Below, piece after piece: positions 32,168-41,246 of a stretch of DNA of 64,000 bases. Each line of letters begins with the position of its first letter. The first letter of the stretch is position 1. The translations under genes were made by a program, and so were the position numbers. This DNA comes from Paenibacillus lemnae (GTDB taxonomy: Bacteria; Bacillota; Bacilli; Paenibacillales; Paenibacillaceae), in contig NZ_JABBPN010000009.1 in the NCBI RefSeq assembly GCF_012933385.1, positions 1-64,000 of the forward strand, written 5' to 3'. The notes under the pieces are model-generated. The model did not search any database, was not told the origin of the DNA, and saw only the letters and a program-made list of their open reading frames with translations.

Positions 32168-33889
32168 TTATTCCAGGATAGCCGTGGTATAAGGCGGCAG
32201 CGCCAATTCAGCGCCGTTCAGCACAGCTCCATCTGCGGTGGCATGGGCCATGCTTGTAAATACATGCCCCCCACTGTCCTCAGTTAGGGTGATAACCACC
32301 TCGGTGTCCGATAAGTTATGCACGACAAGGGCCTGCTTCTCGCTCGTCATCCGGGTGTAGGCCATGACCTGTTCGTGACCGGATGTGTACTGGCCGATGG
32401 CGCCATCCCGGAGTGCCGGCATTTCATTGCGCCACTGGATGAGCGTCCGGTACCTGGCAAGCAGCGATTGGTCATCATTCAACTGCTGTTCTACTCCCTG
32501 CGTACGGTCCCCTTCGTTGTATTTCAGCGGCTCCCAGGTGGTCTGCCCCTTATCGCTTCCTGTGTTCGACCAGATCATGGGTTCACGGATCTGCTCATCC
32601 GGCTTTGAGCCCTGCATGCCAATCTCTTCCCCGTAGTAGATAAACGGATTGCCTGGCATTGTAAGCAGAATGCCTGCAGCCATCTTGGCCTGATCCACGT
32701 TTCTGTTCAGCTGGGTAAAAACCCGGTTCTGATCATGGTTCGTCAGAAATACAGCATCAGTAAATTCGCCGCCGGACACTTTGCTGAATAACCCGTAAGT
32801 ACGTTCCAGAGTAAAGGCAAGGTTATTATCACGTTCATTCTGCACAGCACTAATGATCTTCTCCGCCAGGCCGAAGTTAAATCCGGAATCAAAGGCTTTA
32901 TCCAGGTACGGCGAAATGGAGCTGGCCGCATTCTCCCATACTTCCCCTACAATATAGGCATCCGGATTCACTTCATTCATGCTGGTCCGGAACTCCTGCC
33001 ACCAGGCTACGTTCTTGGCCAGCGTCTCTTCGGACTTGTCAGAGGCCAAATCTTCAAAAATATGCTTGGCCGCATCCAGCCGGAAGCCGTCAGCCCCCTG
33101 CTCCAGCCAGAATTTGCCGATATCCTTCATCTCCTGCTGAACCTCTTCGTTGTCAAAGTTCAGATCCGGCATGCCATCCCAGAATGCCCCCATATAATGG
33201 GCTCCATTCTTCAGATGCCAAGGGCTGCCGCTTCCGGCTGCACTGGAGCCTGACGGCGCCTTGCCTTGATCCTCCGCCCAGACATACCAGTCCCTCTTGT
33301 CTGACTGGGTATCTGAAGCCGATTCCTCAAACCAGGGATGCTGGACACTGCTATGATTGACCACTAGATCCATGATGACCTGAATACCGCGTTTGTCCGC
33401 TTCTTCCATTAAGCGTTTAAAGTCATCCATCGTCCCGTAATCCGGATGAATGCTCCGGTAATCGGTCACGTCATAGCCGTGATAGGATGGCGACGGATTA
33501 ATCGGCATCAGCCAGATACCCGTGATCCCGAGATCCTCGGTCGTATTCGGGTCTCCGTCATTCAAATAATCCAGCTTTTCAATGATGCCGTTCAAATCCC
33601 CGATACCATCACCATTCGAATCATAAAAAGATCTTACAAAAATCTCATAAAATACGTTCGACGGCTGCTCATCCACTTCAACCGATGCCGCCTGCGGGGT
33701 TTCCTTGTCTGCGGGCTTTACTTGCTGTTCCTCGGCAGCCGGTAGCGCCTCACCCGCACCCTCCGGGTTATCGCCCTCCCCGGGCGTGTTAGTACCTGAG
33801 GTGCATCCCGCCAGCAGCATGCCTGTCAGCAAAGCCGTGATGCCCAGAATCTTTCTATACTTCCTTCTACGTGCTCCTAGTTTGCTCAT
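32168..33889 (-). CDS. Surface alpha-amylase-family lipoprotein (GH13)
   Basis: The 573-residue product has a lipoprotein signal (ILGITALLTGMLLAGC, Cys near residue 29) and a Pro/Glu-rich linker, then a GH13 barrel. Conserved regions are DLVVNHSS, DGFRLDAAKH (nucleophile Asp), AYIVGEVWEN (acid Glu) and FLTNHDQNR. It ends in a beta domain. It should cut starch or maltodextrins at the cell surface. It is divergent from the LacI-type regulator, with a 470-base region of LacI-type operators between them, so expression probably follows maltodextrin availability. Confidence 0.9.
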   Translation of the reverse strand: MSKLGARRRKYRKILGITALLTGMLLAGCTSGTNTPGEGDNPEGAGEALPAAEEQQVKPADKETPQAASVEVDEQPSNVFYEIFVRSFYDSNGDGIGDLNGIIEKLDYLNDGDPNTTEDLGITGIWLMPINPSPSYHGYDVTDYRSIHPDYGTMDDFKRLMEEADKRGIQVIMDLVVNHSSVQHPWFEESASDTQSDKRDWYVWAEDQGKAPSGSSAAGSGSPWHLKNGAHYMGAFWDGMPDLNFDNEEVQQEMKDIGKFWLEQGADGFRLDAAKHIFEDLASDKSEETLAKNVAWWQEFRTSMNEVNPDAYIVGEVWENAASSISPYLDKAFDSGFNFGLAEKIISAVQNERDNNLAFTLERTYGLFSKVSGGEFTDAVFLTNHDQNRVFTQLNRNVDQAKMAAGILLTMPGNPFIYYGEEIGMQGSKPDEQIREPMIWSNTGSDKGQTTWEPLKYNEGDRTQGVEQQLNDDQSLLARYRTLIQWRNEMPALRDGAIGQYTSGHEQVMAYTRMTSEKQALVVHNLSDTEVVITLTEDSGGHVFTSMAHATADGAVLNGAELALPPYTTAILE

Positions 33890-33955
33890 TATTTTTTTCC
33901 TCCGGTTTTAATGATCGTGCTTTCATGCGATGTGTTCTTGTCGTCATCTCCAGCG

Positions 33956-33969
33956 TGCAAACGATTGTA
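33956..33969. promoter_or_regulatory. LacI-type operator, amylase side
   Basis: TGCAAACGATTGTA, an imperfect palindrome around the central CG of LacI/CcpA-type sites. Confidence 0.5.
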
Positions 33970-34046
33970 TGATTATAGTTTCTATCAACCCATTCACACG
34001 TCAATTCGCCCCCAAACTGCGCTTTACACCGTTTTAAAAACACATT

Positions 34047-34061
34047 GTATACGCTTACGGT
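34047..34061. promoter_or_regulatory. cre-like site
   Basis: TGTATACGCTTACGG is close to the catabolite-responsive element pattern (TGWAANCGNTNWCA). It would let CcpA repress the amylase when glucose is present. Confidence 0.45.
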
Positions 34062-34093
34062 TATGAATTATTATATATCAGATCATGATTTTG

Positions 34094-34108
34094 TTAAACC
34101 GTTTGCAC
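34094..34108. promoter_or_regulatory. LacI-type operator in the divergent region
   Basis: TTAAACCGTTTGCAC, one of several copies of the AAACCGTTT word. Confidence 0.55.
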
Positions 34109-34265
34109 AATAATCTGAAGTATCAACGTTATATAATTGTTAACTATTCCGGTTTATTCTTTGATTTTCACCGCTTTCCTGTGTTTTTGATGGTCTTTCG
34201 CAGGATGTTTTTTTGAGACCGGATACGTATTTACAAGAATACGGATTAACGTTAAGATAACAGTG

Positions 34266-34279
34266 TGAAACCGTTTAAC
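34266..34279. promoter_or_regulatory. LacI-type operator near the regulator promoter
   Basis: TGAAACCGTTTAAC, with the same core as the site at 34094. Confidence 0.55.
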
Positions 34280-34330
34280 AAATCACATATCCTACACAGT
34301 ATTTTTTATGAAAATGTCCAAACAAATAAA

Positions 34331-34343
34331 CGCAAACGGTTCC
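34331..34343. promoter_or_regulatory. LacI-type operator just before the regulator gene
   Basis: CGCAAACGGTTCC lies between the promoter region and the GGAGGAGG ribosome binding site, a position suited to autoregulation. Confidence 0.55.
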
Positions 34344-34359
34344 ACTGGAGGAGGTTCTC

Positions 34360-35391
34360 ATGTCTGTAACAATCAAAGATGTAGCTAAGAAGGCGGGCGT
34401 ATCTCCTTCCACCGTATCTCGTGTACTATCCAACCATCCCAGAATCAGCCGTGAAACCTCCCGCAAGGTCAAGGAGATCATGGAAGAACTCGGATACCAT
34501 CCGAACATTATGGCAAAAAGCCTGGTTTCAAAAACGACGGAGAGCATCTGCGTCATTCTCCCGAAGCCTGCTGAAGAATTGTTTCTGAATCTGTTTTTTA
34601 TGGAACTCATTCGAGGCATTGTCGCTCAGGCGAACCGGGCCGGATACGATGTACTGATCAGCTCGGGCGGAAATGAAAAGGAAGAAGTGGAGGCGGTATC
34701 CCGGCTATTACATGGCCGGCGGGTGGACGGTGCCATCCTGCTGTATTCCCGGCAGAACGACCCTGTTGTCGAATTTCTGAAGGGTCATGATTATCCGTTT
34801 GTACTGGTAGGTCGAAGTGACAGCTATCCCGATCTGCTCTCCGTGGATACGGACAACATTCAGGCCGCTTACGATGCGACGAAGCATATGATATCCCAGG
34901 GCCATGAACGAATCGGCTTTGTCAGCGGACCGCCTAATCTGGTCGTTTCGCAGGACCGCCTTAAAGGTTATTACAAGGCGCTGGGTGATGCTGGCCTGGA
35001 AGTACGCAAGGACTGGATTGTGGAAGGCGAGTTTCTTCAGGACAGCGGATACCGAGCGATGTCCTTCTTCATGAATCTTCCGGAACGTCCGACAGCCCTT
35101 GTCATCGTAGATGACATCGTTTCATTCGGCGTCCTGCGCGGTCTTCATGAACTGGGATACAAGGTTCCGGAGGATGTCTCGATTATCAGCTTTAACAATA
35201 TCTCGCTGACCGAGCTCTCCACTCCGCCGCTGAGCAGTGTGGATATTGGTATCTACAACCTGGGCTATACGGCTTCGCAAGCCTTAATCCAGAGCATCCG
35301 TCATGATGACAAGACGGTCCTGCCGAACCGGTACATCATCCCGCATCGCCTGATGATTCGTGAATCATCGATGTACTCCAACTCCAAATAA
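34360..35391 (+). CDS. LacI-family regulator of maltose/maltodextrin genes
   Basis: The 343-residue protein has the LacI helix-turn-helix (VTIKDVAKKAGVSPSTVSRVLSNHPRIS, residues 3-30), the hinge helix (HPNIMAKSLVSK) and a periplasmic-binding-protein-like sensor domain. Its neighbours (divergent alpha-amylase, downstream pgmB and maltose phosphorylase) make a MalR-type role likely. Similar CAAACG-type palindromes occur upstream of the amylase, the regulator itself and pgmB. The effector, probably maltose or a maltodextrin, is inferred. Confidence 0.88.
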   Translation: MSVTIKDVAKKAGVSPSTVSRVLSNHPRISRETSRKVKEIMEELGYHPNIMAKSLVSKTTESICVILPKPAEELFLNLFFMELIRGIVAQANRAGYDVLISSGGNEKEEVEAVSRLLHGRRVDGAILLYSRQNDPVVEFLKGHDYPFVLVGRSDSYPDLLSVDTDNIQAAYDATKHMISQGHERIGFVSGPPNLVVSQDRLKGYYKALGDAGLEVRKDWIVEGEFLQDSGYRAMSFFMNLPERPTALVIVDDIVSFGVLRGLHELGYKVPEDVSIISFNNISLTELSTPPLSSVDIGIYNLGYTASQALIQSIRHDDKTVLPNRYIIPHRLMIRESSMYSNSK

Positions 35392-35432
35392 TCGAAGCAC
35401 TTTACCGTGCTTCCTTTATTTTTTAATATTTG

Positions 35433-35446
35433 TACAAACGTTTGCA
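35433..35446. promoter_or_regulatory. LacI-type operator before pgmB
   Basis: TACAAACGTTTGCA is the most symmetric of the family sites in this window. It lies 33 bases before the pgmB start. Confidence 0.65.
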
Positions 35447-35478
35447 CTTAAAAATAATCATTTGAGGAGGAAATTGTA

Positions 35479-36150
35479 ATGTCTCAAATTAAAGCCTGTC
35501 TGTTTGATCTCGACGGTGTTCTCGTTGACACTGCCAAATACCATTTTATCGCCTGGCGCCGCCTGGCTGAAGAACTCGGCTTCACTTTTACGGAAGCTGA
35601 CAATGAGCGTCTGAAAGGCGTCAGCCGGATGGCTTCACTGGATATCCTGCTGGAGATTGGCGGATTGACGCCTGCTGAAGCTGAAAAGCTGGAGATGGCT
35701 GCAAAAAAGAACGCCTGGTATGTGGAGTACATTTCCGCCATGGATCACACTGAAATTTTGCCTGGAGCTCTGAAGCTGCTGCAGGAATTAAGACAGAACG
35801 GCATCAAGATCGCACTAGGATCTGCCAGCAAAAATGCCATGATGATTCTGGACAACACCGGACTCACCCCCTTCTTCGATGTCATCATCGATGGCACCAA
35901 GACCGTCAACGCCAAGCCCGATCCCGAGGTATTCCTGATGGGGGCACGTGAGCTTGGGGTTACGCCTGCAGAAGCGGTTGTGTTCGAGGATGCTGAGGCT
36001 GGCGTTGAGGCAGCGATGCGGGCCGGCATGCGGAGTATCGGGATCGGATCGCCCGCACAGCTGGGGCAGGCCAATATCGTCGTGCCTTCCCTTGCCGATT
36101 TCCACCTTGCACAGCTTCGTGATTTGGAGACAGATGCTTCCCGCATTTGA
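35479..36150 (+). CDS. pgmB: Beta-phosphoglucomutase
   Basis: The 223-residue HAD enzyme shows motif I LFDLDGVLVDTAKYHF (nucleophile Asp and acid/base Asp), cap loop KGVSRMASLDILL, motif II LGSASKNA, and motif IV VFEDAEAGVEAAMRAG. These match beta-phosphoglucomutase, which turns beta-glucose-1-phosphate into glucose-6-phosphate. The next gene is a GH65 phosphorylase that makes beta-glucose-1-phosphate, so the two steps are linked. ATG 35479 follows GAGGAGG. Confidence 0.93.
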   Translation: MSQIKACLFDLDGVLVDTAKYHFIAWRRLAEELGFTFTEADNERLKGVSRMASLDILLEIGGLTPAEAEKLEMAAKKNAWYVEYISAMDHTEILPGALKLLQELRQNGIKIALGSASKNAMMILDNTGLTPFFDVIIDGTKTVNAKPDPEVFLMGARELGVTPAEAVVFEDAEAGVEAAMRAGMRSIGIGSPAQLGQANIVVPSLADFHLAQLRDLETDASRI

Positions 36151-36221
36151 CGCCACTGTAATACCGTCGCAAGACGTTGTACTTATTATTTTTCATTTTG
36201 AAAATAAAGGAGCCGGTAATT

Positions 36222-38543
36222 GTGAAGCAGTATCTTAAACTTGATGAATGGTCGATCATTGAGGAAGGTTTTGATTCCCATTCGCATGAAATTTCAGAAA
36301 GCATTTTTAGTATCGGTAACGGCTATATGGGTCAGCGCGCCAATTTCGAAGAGCAGTACAGCGGAACTTCGCTGCAGGGCAGCTATATGGCGGGTGTTTA
36401 TTATCCTGACAAAACCCGTGTCGGCTGGTGGAAGAACGGATACCCTGAATATTTTGCCAAAGTGCTGAACAGCACCAACTGGATCGGAATCGATGTTGAC
36501 ATCGACGGCACGCCGCTGGATCTGTCCCAATGCATAGTTAAAGATTTTGTCCGTGAGCTGAATATGAAGGAAGGCGTCCTGTCCCGCAGCTTTACCGCCG
36601 TTCTGGAAGACGGCCGGGAGCTGAAAGTGACATCGGTCCGCTTTGTCAGCATCGTGCGTCATGAGATTGGCGCTATCCGTTACAGCATCACTCCAATGAA
36701 TTTCACGGGTACCATCACGCTGACCCCTTACCTCGATGGAGATGTGAAGAACAAGGATTCCAACTATGATGAGAAATTCTGGCTGGAAGTGTTCAAGGAA
36801 GCGGGTAAAGGAAATGCAGCCCTGACCGTAAAAACCAAAAAACTCGACTTCCATGTCACCTCCGTGATGACCTATGAAGTTTCCAAGAACGGCGAGAAGC
36901 TGGAACTGGGTGCAGAACAGATCGAGAAGGAAAAATATGTTGGTAACGTGGTTCACGTGCAGGCAGGCGAAGGCGAAGAAATTACGATCTTTAAATACGT
37001 GGCTAATGTCACTTCCCGTGATCATGGTCTCGGTCAGCTCGTCGATAAAGCCCGTGAGGTACTGGATCAAGCGGTTCAGGCCGGATTCGGAGAGCTGGAG
37101 CGTGAGCAGAAGGCAGCATGGGGCGACAAATGGAAGGAAAGCGATATTGTCATCGAGGGAGACGTCGCTGCACAGCAGGCGATCCGGTTTAATATTTTCC
37201 AGTTGAACCAGACCTACAGCGGTGAGGATGACCGCCTGAACATCGGACCCAAAGGCTTCACCGGCGAGAAATACGGCGGCAGCACCTACTGGGATACCGA
37301 AGCCTACTGCCTGCCGTTCTACCTCAGCACTGCTGATGCAAGCATTTCGCGCAATCTCCTGATCTACCGCTACAAGCATCTGGAGAAAGCAAAGGAAAAT
37401 GCGAAAAAGCTCGGCTTCACCAAAGGCGCACTGTATCCGATGGTAACGATGAACGGAGAAGAGTGCCATAATGAATGGGAAATCACCTTTGAGGAAATTC
37501 ACCGGAACGGCGCCATCGCCTATGCGATTTATAACTATGTAAATTATACAGGAGACACCTCCTACCTGGCCCAGTACGGCCTGGAGGTACTCGCAGAAAT
37601 TTCCCGTTTCTGGGAGCAGCGCGTCAACTATGCTGCATCCAAAGATAAATATGTCATGCTGGGTGTAACCGGTCCTAATGAATACGAAAACAATGTCAAT
37701 AACAACTGGTACACCAATCGGATCGCGTCCTGGACCATGGAATACACGCTGGAAGTCCTGAAAGAGCTGGAGCAGAATCAGCCGGAGCGTTATGCAGAGC
37801 TGGTATCCAAGCTGAAGCTGAAGGATGAAGAGACAGCCAAATGGCAGGACATTATCTCGAAAATGTACTATCCGGAAGACGCAGAGCGCGGTATTTTCCT
37901 GCAGCAGGACGGCTTCCTGGATAAAGAGCTGTTACCGGTCAAGGATCTGGATCCGTCCCATCTGCCGCTGAATCAGAAATGGTCGTGGGACCGCATCCTC
38001 CGCTCGGTATACATCAAGCAGGCTGACGTACTGCAAGGTTTGTTCTTCCTGGGAGACCGCTACGACCTGGAGACGAAAAAACGTAACTTTGATTTCTACG
38101 AGCCGTTCACCGTCCATGAGTCCTCCCTGTCCCCTTGTGTGCATTCCATTCTTGCCTGTGAGCTGGGATATCAGGAAAAGGCTTATGAAATGTACCTGCG
38201 GACAGCACGTCTGGATCTCGACAACTACAACAATGACACGGAAGACGGCTGCCACACAACAAGTATGGCTGGCACCTGGATGTCAGTGGTTCACGGGTTC
38301 GGCGGCTTGAAGGTAAAGGATGGCGCACTGCATCTGAATCCGTTCATTCCGGGACACTGGAGCTCCTTCTCCTTCAAGGTAATGTTCCGCGGAGCGCGCT
38401 TCAATGTGAAGGTGACGGACCAAGAGGTTGTCATTCTGAATGAAACCGATATCCCGGCTGTCCTGAATGTCGGCGGCCAGGAATACAGCATCGAGGGCAT
38501 GGGAGAAGTCAGAGCCTCCCGCTCGGTGGAAGTAACCAGCTAA
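36222..38543 (+). CDS. mapA: Maltose phosphorylase (GH65)
   Basis: The 773-residue protein is a full-length GH65 inverting phosphorylase: N-terminal beta-sandwich, alpha/alpha barrel with the catalytic acid in GVTGPNEYENNVNNNWYTNR (Glu near residue 486) and a small C-terminal domain. It cleaves a glucose disaccharide with phosphate into glucose and beta-glucose-1-phosphate. Maltose is the most likely substrate given the LacI regulator, pgmB and amylase neighbours; kojibiose or nigerose cannot be excluded from motifs alone. The start at GTG 36222 follows AAAGGAGCC; the ATG at 36177 has no ribosome binding site. Confidence 0.9.
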   Translation: MKQYLKLDEWSIIEEGFDSHSHEISESIFSIGNGYMGQRANFEEQYSGTSLQGSYMAGVYYPDKTRVGWWKNGYPEYFAKVLNSTNWIGIDVDIDGTPLDLSQCIVKDFVRELNMKEGVLSRSFTAVLEDGRELKVTSVRFVSIVRHEIGAIRYSITPMNFTGTITLTPYLDGDVKNKDSNYDEKFWLEVFKEAGKGNAALTVKTKKLDFHVTSVMTYEVSKNGEKLELGAEQIEKEKYVGNVVHVQAGEGEEITIFKYVANVTSRDHGLGQLVDKAREVLDQAVQAGFGELEREQKAAWGDKWKESDIVIEGDVAAQQAIRFNIFQLNQTYSGEDDRLNIGPKGFTGEKYGGSTYWDTEAYCLPFYLSTADASISRNLLIYRYKHLEKAKENAKKLGFTKGALYPMVTMNGEECHNEWEITFEEIHRNGAIAYAIYNYVNYTGDTSYLAQYGLEVLAEISRFWEQRVNYAASKDKYVMLGVTGPNEYENNVNNNWYTNRIASWTMEYTLEVLKELEQNQPERYAELVSKLKLKDEETAKWQDIISKMYYPEDAERGIFLQQDGFLDKELLPVKDLDPSHLPLNQKWSWDRILRSVYIKQADVLQGLFFLGDRYDLETKKRNFDFYEPFTVHESSLSPCVHSILACELGYQEKAYEMYLRTARLDLDNYNNDTEDGCHTTSMAGTWMSVVHGFGGLKVKDGALHLNPFIPGHWSSFSFKVMFRGARFNVKVTDQEVVILNETDIPAVLNVGGQEYSIEGMGEVRASRSVEVTS

Positions 38544-38550
38544 AACAAAA

Positions 38551-38603
38551 ACAAGGTCGAAGATAGGGGCTGTTTACGAGCTCCCGTCTCCGGCCTTATT
38601 TCT
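38551..38603 (+). terminator. Terminator of the pgmB-maltose phosphorylase unit
   Basis: AAGGTCGAAGATAGGGGC pairs imperfectly with GCTCCCGTCTCCGGCCTT, followed by ATTTCTTATT. Confidence 0.6.
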
Positions 38604-38628
38604 TATTGCGGGCAGCTCTCCCCCATAA

Positions 38629-39318
38629 TTATCGGTGAAGGCTGTCAGCGAGCAAGCGCAGCTCTGCCGGATCAATCGGCATCATGCCAGAATGCTCATA
38701 CCGAACCGCAGAGCCGAAATGAACTTCGTTCACACCGGTTTGGCGCACAAAATCTTGGATGGCCTGCCTATTTAAGCCGCTTCCTGCCAATATATCAAGT
38801 GTACCGGACGCCTTGGCCATTTCGACCAGCTTGCGGATTTGAGGGATATTGTGCAGTGCCGAGCCGGGACCGCCGGATGTCAGCACTCGTGTTACCGGTT
38901 TGTACTTCATCAGAAGCTGCAGTCCCTGGGCCTGGTCGCCAAGCTTGTCAAAGGCCCGGTGAAACGTCACCTGCATATCTCCGCTCCCCTTCAGCATCTG
39001 CTCCAAAAGTGCTTCATCAATGTTTCCTTCAGGCGTCAGCATACCGAATACGACACCGGCAGCGCCGGCCTCCCTAATGGCCTGAATGTCCGCAGCCATC
39101 ACCGCCTTGTCTCGTTCGCTGTATACAAACGACCGGCTGTGAGGCCGGACCATGACATGCACCGGGATTTGTACGGCCTTCACGACCTGTTCGATCAGTC
39201 CGATGCTGGGCGTTAATCCTCCCTCATTCATTGCAGTTATCAATTCCAGCCGGTCGGCACCGTGTTGTTCTGCGGTCACAGCGTCATCCAAGGTGGTTGC
39301 TATAATTTCAAGCAGCAT
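38629..39318 (-). CDS. cutC: CutC-family protein
   Basis: The 229-residue TIM-barrel protein has the CutC hallmarks: LEIIATTLDDAVTAEQHGADRLELI at the start, IPVHVMVRPHSRSFVYS, VTFHRAFD, RVLTSGGPGSA and EVHFGSAVRY at the end. CutC was first linked with copper tolerance, but the link is weak and the reaction is unknown. ATG 39318 follows GGAGGGTGAG; codons further upstream are not coding. It stands alone between a terminator and the EAL gene. Confidence 0.88.
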   Translation of the reverse strand: MLLEIIATTLDDAVTAEQHGADRLELITAMNEGGLTPSIGLIEQVVKAVQIPVHVMVRPHSRSFVYSERDKAVMAADIQAIREAGAAGVVFGMLTPEGNIDEALLEQMLKGSGDMQVTFHRAFDKLGDQAQGLQLLMKYKPVTRVLTSGGPGSALHNIPQIRKLVEMAKASGTLDILAGSGLNRQAIQDFVRQTGVNEVHFGSAVRYEHSGMMPIDPAELRLLADSLHR

Positions 39319-39371
39319 CAATCTCACCCTCCAATGTAAGTCAATATCGAAAACTTCATACGTACAGACAA

Positions 39372-39408
39372 ATGGCCTTCGTCCCATAGTATACAGGACG
39401 AAGGCCAT
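39372..39408 (-). terminator. Terminator of the EAL gene
   Basis: ATGGCCTTCGTCC (39372-39384) pairs exactly with GGACGAAGGCCAT (39396-39408), then TTTGT on the minus strand. Confidence 0.75.
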
Positions 39409-39424
39409 ACGTGGCTTCCTTTGA

Positions 39425-40468
39425 TTAGACGACAAGCGTATTCTGATAGTCCATCGGCGGGCGGGCGGCAGGTTTCCCGAACAGGTAGCCCTGGGCAAGG
39501 TCTATGCCGATTTGCCGGCAGAACTCGAATTCTTCCTGACGTTCGATGCCTTCAGCGAGCACATTGGCGCCAAACTCGCGCGCGGTATTGGCGATGATCG
39601 CCAGCTGCTGCTGCTGCTCTACGTTCTGGTCACAGCGATCAATCAAACTGCGGTCAATTTTGACGTAATCCGGCTTCAATCGCACCATCTGCTCCAGTGT
39701 CGAGTAGCCTGCACCTACGTCGTCCATTGCTACGGCGATTCCGTTTCTGCGGTATACCTCGAAGATCGACTGCAGATGGTTTACGTTATCCACACGTTCC
39801 GTCTCGACAACCTCAAAGACAAAATCCGAAGGATCCAGGGACAGCCTGTTAATAGTATTAAAGGTATGACTTAGGCAATATTCAGGATTATAGATGGAGG
39901 ACGGCAAAAAGTTCACGAACCGCTTGATGCCTCTTGGAAGCCACAATGCGCTGGTCTCGATTGCCGAGATCCGGGCTGAGCGGTCCAGAAAAGAGTGAAG
40001 TCCGGTCGTGCGGGCGGTTTCAAACAGCTGGTATGGCTGAAAAGGAGCGCTGTCTTCCCTGGGACGAAGCAGAAACTCGTAAGCCACAATGTTCTGTCTG
40101 CTGTCTACGATCGGCTGCATAAAGCTGGTGAACTGCTGTTCCATAATAATATTGACGACATCCAGATGCTTCAGCTGCTCTTCCAGCTGCTTCAGAGGCA
40201 GCCACTTTCTTCTGGAAAGTGACGTTTCCCGCCCTGTCACGCTGAATGACAGCTCTTCCCGAATTCCAGGAGAAATATCTTTCAACAGCTTGATCAAGGT
40301 GAGCATCTCTTCCAGCACCTCATAAGCAACCGTACATCCCTCTGAGGTCTCCTGAACAGACAGACCATGATCGAGAAACAGCTGATGAACTTCAGCATAT
40401 CCCGGACGTATATAAACATATCCCTGATCTTCTATCGGTTCTAGTGTAGTGCAATTATCGCATTGCAT
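39425..40468 (-). CDS. EAL-domain c-di-GMP phosphodiesterase
   Basis: The 347-residue soluble protein starts with a CXXC (MQCDNC) and about 100 residues of unrecognised sequence. The EAL domain follows: the signature reads EFLLRP, then FVNFLPSS, FEVVETE, AVAMDDVGAGYS (DDFGTGYS in most), YVKIDRSLID and LAEGIE. The metal and catalytic residues appear present, so it should hydrolyse c-di-GMP despite the variant EFL and DDV words. ATG 40468 follows GAGGAGG; the in-frame ATG at 40537 does not. The N-terminal CXXC could bind metal or sense redox. Confidence 0.85.
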   Translation of the reverse strand: MQCDNCTTLEPIEDQGYVYIRPGYAEVHQLFLDHGLSVQETSEGCTVAYEVLEEMLTLIKLLKDISPGIREELSFSVTGRETSLSRRKWLPLKQLEEQLKHLDVVNIIMEQQFTSFMQPIVDSRQNIVAYEFLLRPREDSAPFQPYQLFETARTTGLHSFLDRSARISAIETSALWLPRGIKRFVNFLPSSIYNPEYCLSHTFNTINRLSLDPSDFVFEVVETERVDNVNHLQSIFEVYRRNGIAVAMDDVGAGYSTLEQMVRLKPDYVKIDRSLIDRCDQNVEQQQQLAIIANTAREFGANVLAEGIERQEEFEFCRQIGIDLAQGYLFGKPAARPPMDYQNTLVV

Positions 40469-40628
40469 GTTCTTCCTCCTCAGCAGGTCGTCTATATACT
40501 TGTTATCGGCATGAACATTGGAATTCCTTACTTCCATATTAGGTCTTAAGAATTAATTATGTACTTCATCATCATACTAATTGCCCAAGTGAATGTAAAG
40601 ATTTAACTGGAATATTTCTCCCTACGAC

Positions 40629-40655
40629 AAAAAAAGACCCGCAAAGGGGTCTTTA
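40629..40655 (-). terminator. Terminator of the pyridoxamine-oxidase-like gene
   Basis: AAAGACCC and GGGGTCTTT flank a five-base loop, with a T run on the minus strand. Confidence 0.8.
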
Positions 40656-40669
40656 TTGTCGAATTTCGT

Positions 40670-41086
40670 TTACTTTTCCCATACCTGACGATCGCCGCCT
40701 GGCGGAGTATATTCGATGCGCACGGATTCAATATCCAGGATGACATAATCCGGATCATCCGGTCCGTTGAACCATTTTTTAAAATCATCATTCCATAAAT
40801 CACGGCGCAGGCTGTCGTTCTTCGTAACACTCGCGCGCCCTTCAATCTCCAGCAGTTCCTTTGTACCGCCCTCTTCAAATCCGGCAAGCACATACACATT
40901 TGGGTTGCTCTCGAGTTCCTCTACCTTGTGGGTTTTGCGGTCTGTGGCCAAATGAAGATGCACACCATCATTAAAAAGCGCCATATATCTCACTTTCGGT
41001 TTATTTCCTTCTACGGTCGCAAATGAGCAAAATTTATTATCCTTCAATGCTTCTGCGATTTTTTGTTCCAGCTGTGTACGGTCCAT
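40670..41086 (-). CDS. Pyridoxamine 5'-phosphate oxidase-family protein
   Basis: The 138-residue protein is a split-barrel flavin-binding type (FCSFATVEGNKPKVRYMALFNDGVHLHLATDRKTHKVEEL, then NPNVYVLAGFEE and LEIEGRASVT). This is the pattern of general stress protein 26-like members that may bind FMN or F420-like cofactors. It is a single gene. The actual activity cannot be assigned from sequence; the true PdxH residues for pyridoxine phosphate binding are not evident. Confidence 0.8.
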   Translation of the reverse strand: MDRTQLEQKIAEALKDNKFCSFATVEGNKPKVRYMALFNDGVHLHLATDRKTHKVEELESNPNVYVLAGFEEGGTKELLEIEGRASVTKNDSLRRDLWNDDFKKWFNGPDDPDYVILDIESVRIEYTPPGGDRQVWEK

Positions 41087-41178
41087 GATTTTTTGCCCCT
41101 TTCCTTAACAAGACATTGTATGTATAGTGTACCCGTTTCACGAAATCTGAACCTCGATTTATGATGCCTTATCCCGAC

Positions 41179-41206
41179 TTGACAGCTAGGGATGAAGTGA
41201 TATGAT
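41179..41206 (+). promoter_or_regulatory. Promoter of the VOC gene
   Basis: TTGACA (41179-41184), 16 bases, TATGAT (41201-41206), 41 bases before the start codon. Confidence 0.65.
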
Positions 41207-41246
41207 GTGGCTACCTATTTTTAATCACAAAGGAGGCTGGTTATAG

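Noticed and set aside
36294..37502. A 402-codon open frame opposite the maltose phosphorylase
   Set aside because: Same reason: a shadow of a highly biased gene. Its translation shows no family.
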